A stretch of DNA of 64,000 nucleotides from Mycobacterium sp. SM1 (GTDB lineage: Bacteria > Actinomycetota > Actinomycetes > Mycobacteriales > Mycobacteriaceae), in assembly GCF_018361265.1 (NCBI RefSeq), contig NZ_JAFLNH010000001.1:1240001-1304000 (forward strand). The letters run 5' to 3'. Below, one piece after another: positions 39,461 to 48,301 of this stretch. Position numbers and translations under genes: made by a program. How positions within the stretch are numbered: the first letter of the stretch is position 1; each line of letters starts with the position of its first letter. The notes under the pieces are model-generated. The model worked only from the letters and a program-made list of their open reading frames with translations, did no database searches and was not told where the DNA came from.

Positions 39461-40142
39461 ATGAAATCTCACGCCAAGAAGGCAATCGCGCTGTCCGGTG
39501 GTGCAGCTATCCTCGTCTTAGGAGTCGGGTTCGGCGGCGGCGATCTGTCGCCGAGTCGCGGGACGACAACGCGTTCGTCCAGCATTGCACTGACATTCCG
39601 ATCTCCGTTGCCCCCACAGGAACACTCCGCGCATCTCGGCGCCGCCGTCCATGAACGAAACCTTGTGACGCATACCGTCGGTGATGCCGCCAAAGTTATC
39701 GGCTTCTCGGCCAAGGCCATTCGGATCTGGGAAGCCAAAGGGCTGCTGCCACCAGCCGAGCGCACCGATGCGGGCTACCGGCTGTTCAGCGACGATGACG
39801 TCGGCGATCCTGCGATTCATCGTGCGGGCCCGGACCCTCGGCTTAACCCTGTCGGAGATCAAAGGCATCCTCGACCTGCATCGCCACGGCATGGCGCCTT
39901 GTGAGCAGGTTACCGCGCTGCTCGACAAGCACATTCGCGACATCGACCGCGCCATTGCAGACCTCCACGCCTTACGTACCATCCTCGCCGCGGCGCTACA
40001 GACCGCCCGCATCGATCAACGACGCGGACAAGCTGCCACGGTCTCGAGGAGCTTTTCCCGGTCACCCGCTCGACGATCTACTGGGCGGTCGCGCGCGGGC
40101 GGGCGAACAACCGGGACGTCAATACATAGCACAGCACGATGA
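39461..40142 (+). pseudogene. MerR-family regulator, frameshifted
   Basis: The HTH part reads HTVGDAAKVIGFSAKAIRIW and EAKGLLPPAERTDAGYRLF (GTG start at 39665 likely). After FSDDDV a single extra G (near 39803) shifts the frame; the rest (ILRFIVRARTLGLTLSEIKG, CEQVTALLDKHIRDIDRAIA) is in the next frame. The dimer helix with its first Cys (APCEQV) is CueR/ZntR-like, suggesting a Cu, Zn or similar sensor. In front, in the same frame from ATG 39461 behind AGGAGG, is MKSHAKKAIALSGGAAILVL, a membrane-anchor-like leader that may be a separate small protein. It is the likely activator of the two 19-bp-spacer promoters. Confidence 0.8.
40043..40129 (+). pseudogene. Possible resolvase C-terminal helix-turn-helix relic
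   Basis: A third frame after merR reads LEELFPVTRSTIYWAVARGR followed by ANNRDVNT and a stop. This looks like the C-terminal HTH of a serine resolvase (pattern xLFxVSRSTIYR). Only about 28 residues remain. It may be the trace of the transposon's lost tnpR, or chance similarity. Confidence 0.4.
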
Positions 40143-40957
40143 CCGATCTCGTAGGGCGCACCACGCGCGGCCTCTTCCGCGACTTGATGACCAACAGCAC
40201 GGTCGGCGCGATCAGCACCGCGCTTCAAGACGAAGGGTTCGCGGCCGATCCCGACTGCCGCTACGAAGACAGCAGCGTGCGCCGGCAGACAACGCAGTCG
40301 TACCTGGATGCGGTCGACTGGACCGACCCACGACACGTCGGCCGATTTCTCCGGGTCGCCGAACGGTTGCTCAATGGCTGGGAACCTCAGGGCCTGAGCC
40401 AGTTTCACCAATCGCTACGCCGCGACGGCTACCAGGTCGATGAGCAGACCGGCCAGATCACGCCACTCGCGTCACAGCTGTCGATCGAATCGAATGCGAG
40501 ACTCGCCGACCCGTCAGCCATTCGCGAGGGCTTCGAGCGCATCAGGCGCGCAATCGGCGACGATCCCGCGCTCGCGGTCGGCAGCGCCAAGGAACTGATC
40601 GAAAGCACCGCCAAGGTTGTCCTCAGCGAACGTGGCCAGCCGTTCGACGATAAGTCTGGCCTACCCAAACTGGCGCGCGCAGCACAGCTTTCGCTCGGGC
40701 TGGACCCCTCGAAAGGTTCCGGACCGGATGGCAGCGAAGGTGTTAGGCGCATCCTCGGTGGGGTCACCACCATCGCCAACGGACTCGCCGAGCTGCGCAA
40801 CCGCGGGATGGGCACCGGACACGGTCCGGCAACCGCACGCGTTGGTCTGGGGACCCGGCACGCACACCTCGCGGTCAATGCGGCGCTCACTTGGTGCCAG
40901 CTGATGCTCGACACCCTCGCCGACCCCGAAGCGCCCTTTCGCAAAGCTCATTCGTAA
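40139..40957 (+). CDS. Abi-C (abortive infection C-terminal) domain protein
   Basis: A 272-residue soluble protein. The C-terminal 150 residues fit the abortive-infection C-terminal domain: DDPALAVGSAKELIESTAKV, then AELRNRGMGTGHGPA, the most conserved patch, ending in HLAVNAALTWCQLMLDTL. The N-terminal 120 residues are unassigned. Proteins with this domain occur in phage-defence settings; action on phage is inferred, not shown. It lies 22 bases inside the right inverted repeat and is intact, unlike its neighbours. Confidence 0.78.
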   Translation: MTDLVGRTTRGLFRDLMTNSTVGAISTALQDEGFAADPDCRYEDSSVRRQTTQSYLDAVDWTDPRHVGRFLRVAERLLNGWEPQGLSQFHQSLRRDGYQVDEQTGQITPLASQLSIESNARLADPSAIREGFERIRRAIGDDPALAVGSAKELIESTAKVVLSERGQPFDDKSGLPKLARAAQLSLGLDPSKGSGPDGSEGVRRILGGVTTIANGLAELRNRGMGTGHGPATARVGLGTRHAHLAVNAALTWCQLMLDTLADPEAPFRKAHS

Positions 40958-40979
40958 GCCGCCGCCAAACGAAGACCAC

Positions 40980-41017
40980 GAAAACAACCAGATTCGTTCC
41001 GTTACTAAGGCGACCCC
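40980..41017 (-). repeat. Right terminal inverted repeat (IRR) of the transposon
   Basis: Read on the minus strand it begins GGGGTCGCCTTAGTAACGG and matches the left end at 35 of 38 positions. Confidence 0.93.
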
Positions 41018-41022
41018 TGGTA
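41018..41022. repeat. Right target-site duplication TGGTA
   Basis: Exact copy of 29695-29699. Joined to the left flank it restores TGG-TAA, the original last codon and stop of the oxidoreductase gene. Confidence 0.93.
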
Positions 41023-41072
41023 ACGGCCGAGCCGCCGCCGCGCCGCTGAACGCTACATGGCCGGCGGGCCGG

Positions 41073-43142
41073 CTATCGGATCGATTCCTCGAGCCATGGG
41101 GTCAGCCACCTCACCCCCTCGGGGGTAAGGTGCACGCCGTCGCTGCGCACCGGTACGCCATCGACTTTCGCGGTGTAGCCCCCGTCAGGGGCAAGCTTTT
41201 TGTTCAAATCCAGTACTGCGACGTTGGGGCGATCGCGCACCGTGCGGCGAAGCAACCCGTTCCATCGATCGACCCGCTCCGGCTGGTCCTCGGGATACAA
41301 GCTGCCGTCCGGTTTTTCGCCGCGCCGGCTATACGGTGCGGTGGCCACCACCACCCGGGCCCCGGTGGAGCCCAAGATGTCCAGTGCTCGCTGAAGTTCT
41401 GCAGCCAGGTAGGAGTCGAACTCCGGGTTGCCGATGTGTGTCCAGCGCCCCTCATTGACCCGGTCAATCGTTTCCCAGCGGCCGATGACCAGCAGCACGA
41501 CGTCGGGCCGGTCCCGGCTGACTTGCGCGGCCCATCGGGCGGGCCAGGTGTCGCATTCGGGCTTCTGGTCGATGACCTGGCCGAAATACCGGTATGGGCC
41601 GCCGCGGACGATGCTGCACCCGATGATGGTGTGGTCAACAAAATTAAACCCCGGTGTGGCGGGAAGGTAGTGCATCAACGTCCAGGCGATCGAGTCGCCG
41701 AAGACCGAAACGGTGAACGCCCGAGCGGGATCTCGCCGCCCGACAGCCGGCACGGGCCGAGAGCCGGCCGGTGGCGCCGGTGAAACCACGGCCACCGGCG
41801 ACACCCCGGGCGGCAGACTGGTGCCGGACACCGCGACCCGACCGACCCCGGCGGGCACGACTAACACCGTCACCGCGGCGGCCGTGACAACCGTGGCGCC
41901 CGCCAACCGCAGCAGGGGCACCCTAACCGGCCGCCACCGCCGGATGGGCTGTTCAACCAGCCACCAGGACACAGCGGCCACCGCTACGGTGGTAACACAG
42001 CGAACCGCAAGCAACCGCCAGCCGGACCATCCGGTTCGCTCCCCGTTGAGCACCAAAAAGATCGGCCAATGCCACAGGTAGATCCCGTATGAGATGGTGC
42101 CCAGCCGCACCAGGGGATGCCAGGCCAGCGCCCGGGCGATCGGCCCGCGCTGATCCAGCGCCACCGGGGCGATCACCAAAACCGCCGCGACGGCCACCGC
42201 GGCCAACAGGCCCGCGCGCAGTTCCCGCGCGCTGCCCGTCGCGTAGTGAGCACCCGCCGCCAACCCCGCCACGCCGATGATCGGTAGCACCCGGGCGGCC
42301 CACCGGGCCGCCCGGGAGCGGATCACGCAGCAGCCGCGGTTCAGCGCCGGCCAATCACGCACCAGCAGAGCCGCCGCCGCCGCGCCGATCAATAGGGCCT
42401 GCGCCCGGGTATCGGTGCCGAAGTAGAGGCGGTGGTGCGAGGCCTCGGGCAAGAAGACCGCGACCGCGGCGGCCGAGGCCAACGCACCCAGCGCTGCCAT
42501 CACGAACACGATGAGCCGAACGCCGCTCACCGTTGCCCACAGCCGATAACGCCGGGCCCACGCCGCCAATACCACGGCCACCGTGATCAACACCAGCGGC
42601 CAGACGAAGTAAAACTGCTCCTCTACACCGAGCGACCAGGCGTGCTGCAGCGGTGAGGGTGCGGCGCCTTGCGTGAAATAGTCCGTTTTCTGCGCGATGA
42701 ATCTCCAGTTCGCCACCCACAACAACGTGGCGATGGCGTCATCTCGCAGCCCGGTGACGGCTTCCTGCGGAAACAGGTCGCGAGCCATCCCGAGCGTGAC
42801 CACCAGCAGCACCAGCGCCGGCAACAACCGCCGCGCCCGGCGAACCCAGAAACCTGCCGGGTCGACCCGACCCGTCCGCCCCAGCTCGTCGAGCAGCAGC
42901 GAGGTAATCAAGAAACCACTCAGGACGAAGAACACGTCCACGCCGATGAAGCCGCCACCCAGGGCGGGGATGCCGCCATGCTCGGCAAGCACCAGCGCGA
43001 CCGCCACGGCCCGCAGCCCATCCAATGCCGGGATGCCGCGGCCGGCCCGTGGACCGGACGAGGACCGGACGGGGGCGACCCATCGGGCCCGGCGTGCATA
43101 GTGAACTGGCGCAGGGTAGGCCCTCGCCGGTTCACCGCCCAC
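41073..43142 (-). CDS. Membrane acyltransferase-3 with SGNH domain, Rv0111-like
   Basis: A 689-residue two-part protein. The first 400 residues are an acyltransferase-3 (OafA-like) domain with about ten helices; the conserved start is IPALDGLRAVAVALVLAEHG, with GVDVFFVLSGFLITSLLLDE and WSLGVEEQFYFVWPLVL. The C-terminal part is an extracytoplasmic SGNH hydrolase with Ser in FGDSIAWTL and Asp/His in SDGVHLTPEG. Such proteins O-acylate cell-wall or lipid glycans. Length and the context next to fusA2-region genes match Rv0111. The first 30 residues are poorly conserved, so the start may lie further in. Confidence 0.88.
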   Translation of the reverse strand: MGGEPARAYPAPVHYARRARWVAPVRSSSGPRAGRGIPALDGLRAVAVALVLAEHGGIPALGGGFIGVDVFFVLSGFLITSLLLDELGRTGRVDPAGFWVRRARRLLPALVLLVVTLGMARDLFPQEAVTGLRDDAIATLLWVANWRFIAQKTDYFTQGAAPSPLQHAWSLGVEEQFYFVWPLVLITVAVVLAAWARRYRLWATVSGVRLIVFVMAALGALASAAAVAVFLPEASHHRLYFGTDTRAQALLIGAAAAALLVRDWPALNRGCCVIRSRAARWAARVLPIIGVAGLAAGAHYATGSARELRAGLLAAVAVAAVLVIAPVALDQRGPIARALAWHPLVRLGTISYGIYLWHWPIFLVLNGERTGWSGWRLLAVRCVTTVAVAAVSWWLVEQPIRRWRPVRVPLLRLAGATVVTAAAVTVLVVPAGVGRVAVSGTSLPPGVSPVAVVSPAPPAGSRPVPAVGRRDPARAFTVSVFGDSIAWTLMHYLPATPGFNFVDHTIIGCSIVRGGPYRYFGQVIDQKPECDTWPARWAAQVSRDRPDVVLLVIGRWETIDRVNEGRWTHIGNPEFDSYLAAELQRALDILGSTGARVVVATAPYSRRGEKPDGSLYPEDQPERVDRWNGLLRRTVRDRPNVAVLDLNKKLAPDGGYTAKVDGVPVRSDGVHLTPEGVRWLTPWLEESIR

Positions 43143-43288
43143 TCGCCGCGCGCCCGGCCGGTTCGCGCGGACAGCGCTGTTCGTGCTGCCGATACGTCGA
43201 TTCCCCCTGCCTGTCGGGTCGCAGCAAGCTTAAGCCGCGACCGTCCCTCCGCAGCGGAAGACACGGCGACACAACCACCACTGGGGCG

Positions 43289-44713
43289 CTACTCGAGCGC
43301 GTAGCCCAGGATCGCCTTGGTTTCCAGGTATTCGTGGAAGCCGAAACTGCCCCATTCGCGACCGTTGCCGCTTCGTTTGTAGCCCCCGAATGGAGCCTGG
43401 ATGTCGAAGGCATGGTTGATCGTCACCCAGCCGGCGCGAATCCTGGCGGCCACCGCCCGCGCTTTCGCCAGGTCGGCTCCCGAAACATAGCCCGCCAGAC
43501 CGTAATCGGTGTCGTTGGCGATGTCGATGGCCTCATCGAGGTCGCTATAGCCCTGGATGCACAGCACCGGCCCGAAGATCTCCTCACGGGCGATGGTCAT
43601 CTCATTGGTGACACCGGCAAAGACGGTGGGCTTGACGTAGTAGCCGGTATCCAAGCCGTCAGGTCGGCCGGTGCCGCCGGTGACCAGCGTGGCGCCCTCG
43701 TCGATACCCCGCTGGATCAGGCGCTGCACCTTGTCGAACTGCGCCCGTGAGGCCAGCGGGCCGATGGCACGGCTGGCCTCGGGGTTACCGACCTCCACCC
43801 GCTCGGCGGCGTCGCGCGCGATAGCGACGGCCTCCGCCAGGCGCGAGTTCGGCACCAGCATGCGCGACGGCGCGTTACAGCTCTGGCCGGTGTTGAGCAT
43901 CATGTTGACCACACCGGCACGCACACTGCTGTCGAATTGCGCATCGTCGAGGACGATGTTGGGGCTCTTGCCCCCCAGCTCCTGGGTGACCCGCTTCACG
44001 GTCGGGGCGGCCTTCGACGCCACGTCGATGCCGGCACGAGTCGAACCGGTGAACGAAATCATGTCGATACCGGGGTGGCTGGACAGCGCCGCGCCCACGC
44101 CCGCGCCGTCGCCGTTGACCAGGTTGTACACGCCGGCCGGCACCCCCGCCGCGTCAAGGACTTCCGTGAAGATGTATGCGGAGTACGGCGCCACCTCGGA
44201 GGGCTTCAAGATCATCGTGCACCCGGTCGCCAGCGCCGGATACACCTTGACCGCGATCTGGTTGAGCGGCCAGTTCCACGGCGTTATCAGACCGCACACC
44301 CCTATCGGCTCCCTGACCAGCAGGGTTGGTCCGTGTCGTTCCTCGAACGCAAAGTTTTTCAGTACCTCGATGGCGGTCACCAGGTGACTAAGGCCAAGCT
44401 TCACCTGCGGCCCGGCCGCCAACGACGGCGGCGCCCCCATCTCCTCGCTCACAGCTTCCGCCAGATCTCCTGCCCGCTTTTGGTATTCGGAGCGGATCGC
44501 CTGCAGCAGATCAAGGCGGTCCGCACGGCTGCTCTGCGACCACGTGGCGAAAGCCCGTCGGGCGGCGTTGACCGCCGCGTCGACATCATCCGCCGAGCCG
44601 AGTGAGATTGTGCCCGTGATCTGTTCGGTGGCGGGATTTTCGACGTCCAAGAGGTTAGGCCGAACCGGATCGGCCCAACGGCCATCGATGTAGAACTTCA
44701 CATACTCGCGCAT
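43289..44713 (-). CDS. NAD(P)-dependent aldehyde dehydrogenase
   Basis: A 474-residue enzyme of the ALDH superfamily with catalytic Cys in NTGQSCNAPSRM, general base Glu in TQELGGKSPN and the cofactor Asn/Lys in TPWNWPLNQ and LKPSEVAP. It oxidises aldehydes to acids; the substrate is unknown. ATG 44713 is chosen because GGGGAGGAGG lies about seven bases upstream and gives MREYVKFYIDGRW. The alcohol dehydrogenase module at the other end of the window is too far away to imply an operon. Confidence 0.93.
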   Translation of the reverse strand: MREYVKFYIDGRWADPVRPNLLDVENPATEQITGTISLGSADDVDAAVNAARRAFATWSQSSRADRLDLLQAIRSEYQKRAGDLAEAVSEEMGAPPSLAAGPQVKLGLSHLVTAIEVLKNFAFEERHGPTLLVREPIGVCGLITPWNWPLNQIAVKVYPALATGCTMILKPSEVAPYSAYIFTEVLDAAGVPAGVYNLVNGDGAGVGAALSSHPGIDMISFTGSTRAGIDVASKAAPTVKRVTQELGGKSPNIVLDDAQFDSSVRAGVVNMMLNTGQSCNAPSRMLVPNSRLAEAVAIARDAAERVEVGNPEASRAIGPLASRAQFDKVQRLIQRGIDEGATLVTGGTGRPDGLDTGYYVKPTVFAGVTNEMTIAREEIFGPVLCIQGYSDLDEAIDIANDTDYGLAGYVSGADLAKARAVAARIRAGWVTINHAFDIQAPFGGYKRSGNGREWGSFGFHEYLETKAILGYALE

Positions 44714-45097
44714 GACGCCATCCTCCTCCCCTACCGGGCTCCCCGGGATTGCCAGGTGCGCACGCGGCCCAGTCCGGCGAGGTGCTGCGTCGTCACCGTC
44801 GTGTCCCGTCGCGTCGCGCAGACCTCCGCGACGGCCGCCCGTAGCCCCGCCACTCCCGCCCGCATACCGGGCCCGCCAGCCAGCCCAGACGGCGGCCACG
44901 GCGCTCGGTGCCCTGGCCCACGTGGTTGCCGCCCTCGTTGCCGCGGCGTCTTAGCCCGGGCGGTTGTCGCGCGGTATGTGGTGTCACCGAAACCACCACC
45001 CGGATGCGCAGCGTGTGAATAATGGGCGAACGTACAACGACACGATGTGGGCGCCCCGCGACAGCCCTCGCGGTCGCGCCCCGAAAGGCTGGCGGAC
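44714..45097. other. Intergenic region aldehyde dehydrogenase / Rv3788-like gene
   Basis: A 384-base divergent gap. It joins gene blocks that are far apart in M. tuberculosis, so a rearrangement junction lies near here. No inverted repeat, tRNA or insertion-element scar is visible. Open frames in it lack ribosome-binding sites and homology. Confidence 0.6.
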
Positions 45098-45589
45098 GTG
45101 GGTGAGGAACTCGAACCAAGACGGCTATCCGATACCACCCGGGACCGGCTAGCGGCTGAGCTGGCCCGGCTGCGCGAACGACGTCGCCGTCTGGAGGTCG
45201 AGGTCAAAAGCGACCGGGGGATGGTGGGCGATCACGGCGACGCCGCCGAAGCGATACAGCGCGCTGATGAGCTGGCCCTGCTCGATGAGCAGATCATCGA
45301 ACTCGACCGGATCTTGCGGACGGGGCGCGGACCGTTGCTGGCGGACGAGGCTGAGACGTTGCCCGCCGGCACCGAAGTCACCCTACGGTTTCTCGACGGC
45401 ACGGTGGCCACGATGCACGTGATATCGATCGTGGAAGAGACCCCGGCCGGCGGCGAAGCCGAGACGCTGACCGCCGGCAGCCCGCTGGGGCGGGCCTTGG
45501 TGGGGCACAAACCCGGTGACGTCATCACCTACACGACGCCACAGGGCGAAAACCGCGTCGAGTTGCTCGACGTCAAATTCCCGGCGTAA
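45098..45589 (+). CDS. GreA/GreB-family transcription factor, Rv3788-like
   Basis: A 163-residue protein with an N-terminal coiled coil (ELARLRERRRRLEVEVKSDR, with GDHGDAAEAIQRADELALLD) and a C-terminal FKBP-like GreA domain (TEVTLRFLDGTVATMHVISI, SPLGRALVGHKPGDVITY). It binds the RNA-polymerase secondary channel by family. The coiled-coil tip has GDHGDAAE, with acidic residues as in cleavage factors. GTG 45098 is chosen: GAAAGG eight bases upstream and a length matching Rv3788; the frame to 45047 is longer but unsupported. It starts the Rv3788-Rv3793-like block. Confidence 0.85.
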   Translation: MGEELEPRRLSDTTRDRLAAELARLRERRRRLEVEVKSDRGMVGDHGDAAEAIQRADELALLDEQIIELDRILRTGRGPLLADEAETLPAGTEVTLRFLDGTVATMHVISIVEETPAGGEAETLTAGSPLGRALVGHKPGDVITYTTPQGENRVELLDVKFPA

Positions 45590-45640
45590 CCACGCCGCGC
45601 CGGCTCACGCGCTCGGCGCACGGCCCGTAAACTGCCCGCG

Positions 45641-46069
45641 ATGACTGACCCACCCGCCGAGGTCGCCGCCCCGCGCGCACGCCCGAGATTGACGACACAG
45701 GTGTGGCGGTTCATTCTCACCGGCGCTGGGGCGGCGGTGATCGATTTCGGTCTTTACGTGCTGCTCTACCGGGTTGCTGGGGTGCAGGTCGATCTGTCCA
45801 AAGCCACCGGCTTCGTCGCCGGCACGGTCACCGCCTATCTGGTCAACCGCCGGTGGACGTTTCAGGCATCGCCGAGCACCGCGCGTTTCGCCGCCGTCAT
45901 GGCGCTCTACGGGCTCACCTTCACCGTGCAGGTCGGGCTCAACCACCTGTGCCTGGCGCTGTTGGCCTACCGGGCCTGGGCGGTACCCGTCGCGTTCGTC
46001 ATCGCGCAGGGAACCGCGACGGTGATCAACTTCGTCGTGCAGCGGTCCGTGATTTTTCGGGTCCGCTAG
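45641..46069 (+). CDS. GtrA-family membrane protein, Rv3789-like
   Basis: A 142-residue protein with four helices and the GtrA features [36 protein letters not shown] and [16 protein letters not shown]. Rv3789, its positional counterpart, has been proposed as a flippase for decaprenylphosphoryl arabinose or as an AftA-associated protein. It lies between the Gre-like gene and dprE1. Confidence 0.92.
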   Translation: MTDPPAEVAAPRARPRLTTQVWRFILTGAGAAVIDFGLYVLLYRVAGVQVDLSKATGFVAGTVTAYLVNRRWTFQASPSTARFAAVMALYGLTFTVQVGLNHLCLALLAYRAWAVPVAFVIAQGTATVINFVVQRSVIFRVR

Positions 46070-46166
46070 GCCGGGGCCAGCGCACCGGCGCGGGGCTGAA
46101 CGACCCGGCTGCCTCCCGGGGCGCTGCGCGTCCCGCATCGCCGCCGGCGCGGGCGCGGTACCCTCT

Positions 46167-47537
46167 GTGACGATGTTGACGACAGAACGGCTCAGTGGCT
46201 GGGGCCGCACCGCTCCCTCCGTGGCCACGGTGCTTTGCGCCCGCGACCCCGAGGAAATCGCCGCGGCTGTGGTCCGGGCCGCCGACACCGGAGGCCGGGG
46301 CGTGATCGCGCGGGGCCTGGGCCGCTCATATGGCGACAACGCCCAGAACGGCGGCGGCTTAGTGATCGACATGACCGCGCTGAACACCATCCATTCGATC
46401 GACGCCGACACCCGACTCGCCGATGTCGACGCCGGTGTCAGCCTGGACCAGCTGATGAAGGCGGCGCTGCCGTTCGGGCTATGGGTTCCGGTGCTGCCGG
46501 GCACCCGCCAGGTCACCGTCGGTGGGGCGATCGCCTGCGACATCCACGGCAAGAACCATCACAGCGCAGGCAGCTTCGGCAACCATGTCCGGTCGATGGC
46601 ACTGCTGACCGCTGACGGGCGGATACGTCACCTGACCCCCGACGGCGAGGAGTCCGAGCTGTTCTGGGCCACCGTCGGCGGTAACGGCCTGACCGGCATC
46701 ATCTTGCGAGCCACCATCGAGATGACACCAACCCAGACGGCTTATTTCATCGCCGACGGCGACATCACCGCCGGCCTGGATGAGACGATCGCCTTTCACA
46801 GCGATGGCAGCGAAGCCCGTTACCCGTACTCCTCGGCCTGGTTCGACGCCATCAGCGCGCCACCGAAACTAGGACGCGCCGCGATCTCGCGCGGCTCGCT
46901 GGCCACCGTCGACCAGCTGCCAAAAAAGCTCCGGAAAAATCCATTGAAGTTTGATGCGCCACAACTATTTACGTTCCCTGACATCTTTCCCAGCGGCCTG
47001 ACGGGCAAGTACACGTTTGCGGCGATCGGTGAGCTATGGTACCGCAAGGCCGGAACATACCGCGGTGCAATCCAAAACCTCACCCAGTTCTACCACCCGC
47101 TGGACATGTTCGGAGCATGGAACCGGGCCTACGGACGGGCTGGATTTTTGCAGTACCAGTTCGTGGTGCCGACCACGGCGGTCGCCGAGCTCAAGGCGAT
47201 CGTCCGGGATATCCAGGCCAGCGGCCACTATTCATTTCTGAACGTGTTCAAGCTGTTCGGCGAGGCCAACCGGGCGCCACTGAGCTTTCCGCTCCCGGGC
47301 TGGAACATCTGCGTCGATTTCCCGATCAAGCCCGGTCTTAACGAATTCCTCAACAAACTTGACCGCCGTGTCCTGGAATTCGGCGGCCGGCTGTACACCG
47401 CCAAAGACTCCCGCACCACCGCTGCTACTTTCCACGCCATGTATCCCCGCGTCGACGAGTGGATTACGTTGCGGCGCAAGGTTGATCCTGTCGGAGTCTT
47501 CGTGTCCGACTTAGCCCGGCGTCTGGAGCTGCTGTAA
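46167..47537 (+). CDS. dprE1: Decaprenylphosphoryl-beta-D-ribose 2-oxidase
   Basis: A 456-residue FAD-linked oxidase. It has the N-terminal FAD-binding motif [17 protein letters not shown] and the [17 protein letters not shown] segment. The active-site Cys is in [10 protein letters not shown] (about residue 382; Cys387 in M. tuberculosis), the residue covalently hit by benzothiazinones; it is wild type, so sensitivity is predicted. With DprE2 it epimerises DPR to DPA, the only arabinose donor of the cell wall. GTG 46167 and ATG 46173 are both possible starts. Its stop overlaps the dprE2 start by one base (TAATG). Confidence 0.97.
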   Translation: MTMLTTERLSGWGRTAPSVATVLCARDPEEIAAAVVRAADTGGRGVIARGLGRSYGDNAQNGGGLVIDMTALNTIHSIDADTRLADVDAGVSLDQLMKAALPFGLWVPVLPGTRQVTVGGAIACDIHGKNHHSAGSFGNHVRSMALLTADGRIRHLTPDGEESELFWATVGGNGLTGIILRATIEMTPTQTAYFIADGDITAGLDETIAFHSDGSEARYPYSSAWFDAISAPPKLGRAAISRGSLATVDQLPKKLRKNPLKFDAPQLFTFPDIFPSGLTGKYTFAAIGELWYRKAGTYRGAIQNLTQFYHPLDMFGAWNRAYGRAGFLQYQFVVPTTAVAELKAIVRDIQASGHYSFLNVFKLFGEANRAPLSFPLPGWNICVDFPIKPGLNEFLNKLDRRVLEFGGRLYTAKDSRTTAATFHAMYPRVDEWITLRRKVDPVGVFVSDLARRLELL

Positions 47538-48301
47538 TGGTGCTCGACGCTCTGGGAAACCCGCAGGCCATCCTGCTGCTCGGCGGCACCTCCGAGATCG
47601 GGCTGGCCATCTGCAAGCGTTACCTGCAAAACGCGCCCGCGCGCATCGTGCTGGCCGCACTGCCCGATGACCCCGGCCGCGGCGATGCGGTGGCACAGAT
47701 GACGGCCGCGGGCGCTAAGACGGTGGAGCTGATCGACTTTGACGCGCTCGACACCGACAGCCATCCGAAGGTGATTGAGCAGGCTTTTGCTAACGGCGAC
47801 GTCGACGTGGCTATTGTCGCCTTCGGGCTGCTCGGCGATGCCGAGGAGCTGTGTCATGACCAGCGCAAAGCGGTACAGATCGCTGAAATCAATTATACTG
47901 CAGCAGTTTCCGTGGGAGTCCTCCTCGCTAATAAAATGCGGGCCCAGGGTTTCGGTCAGATCATCGCGATGAGCTCGGTGGCCGGCGAGCGGGTGCGACG
48001 GGCCAACTTCGTCTACGGCTCCACCAAGGCGGGTCTGGACGGATTCTACCTGGGACTATCAGAAGCGTTGCGTGAGTTCGGCGTTCGTGTGCTGGTGGTT
48101 AGGCCAGGGCAGGTACGTACCCGGATGAGCGCGCACCTCAAAGAGGCGCCGTTGACCGTCGACAAGGAACATGTCGCCGAATTGGCGGTCACCGCATCCG
48201 CAAGAGGCAAGGAATTGGTTTGGGCACCACCAGCACTGCGTTACGTCATGATGGTCTTACGGCATATCCCGCGCAGCGTCTTCCGCAAGCTGCCCCTTTG
48301 A
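47537..48301 (+). CDS. dprE2: Decaprenylphosphoryl-D-2-keto-erythropentose reductase
   Basis: A 254-residue short-chain dehydrogenase/reductase completing DPA synthesis with DprE1. Cofactor motif [13 protein letters not shown] near the N-terminus, catalytic Ser in IAMSSVAGE and Tyr/Lys in YGSTKAG. It overlaps dprE1 by one base and aftA by about 80 bases, so the cluster is translated as a unit. Confidence 0.96.
   Translation: MVLDALGNPQAILLLGGTSEIGLAICKRYLQNAPARIVLAALPDDPGRGDAVAQMTAAGAKTVELIDFDALDTDSHPKVIEQAFANGDVDVAIVAFGLLGDAEELCHDQRKAVQIAEINYTAAVSVGVLLANKMRAQGFGQIIAMSSVAGERVRRANFVYGSTKAGLDGFYLGLSEALREFGVRVLVVRPGQVRTRMSAHLKEAPLTVDKEHVAELAVTASARGKELVWAPPALRYVMMVLRHIPRSVFRKLPL

Larger units (their letters stand above)
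29700..41017. mobile_element. 11.3-kb Tn3-family transposon carrying copper and defence genes
   Basis: Bounded by 38-bp inverted repeats matching at 35 of 38 positions and by a perfect 5-bp TGGTA target duplication. Contents, left to right: degraded tnpA (minus), an internal third inverted-repeat copy, a cso-like copper operon (minus), two MerR-type promoters, a small ORF, a group II intron (minus), a broken merR, a resolvase relic and an Abi-C-domain gene ending 22 bases before the right repeat. No intact resolvase is present. The element landed in the stop codon of the upstream oxidoreductase gene. The cargo resembles mycobacterial genes, so the element probably moves among actinobacteria. 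Confidence 0.93.
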
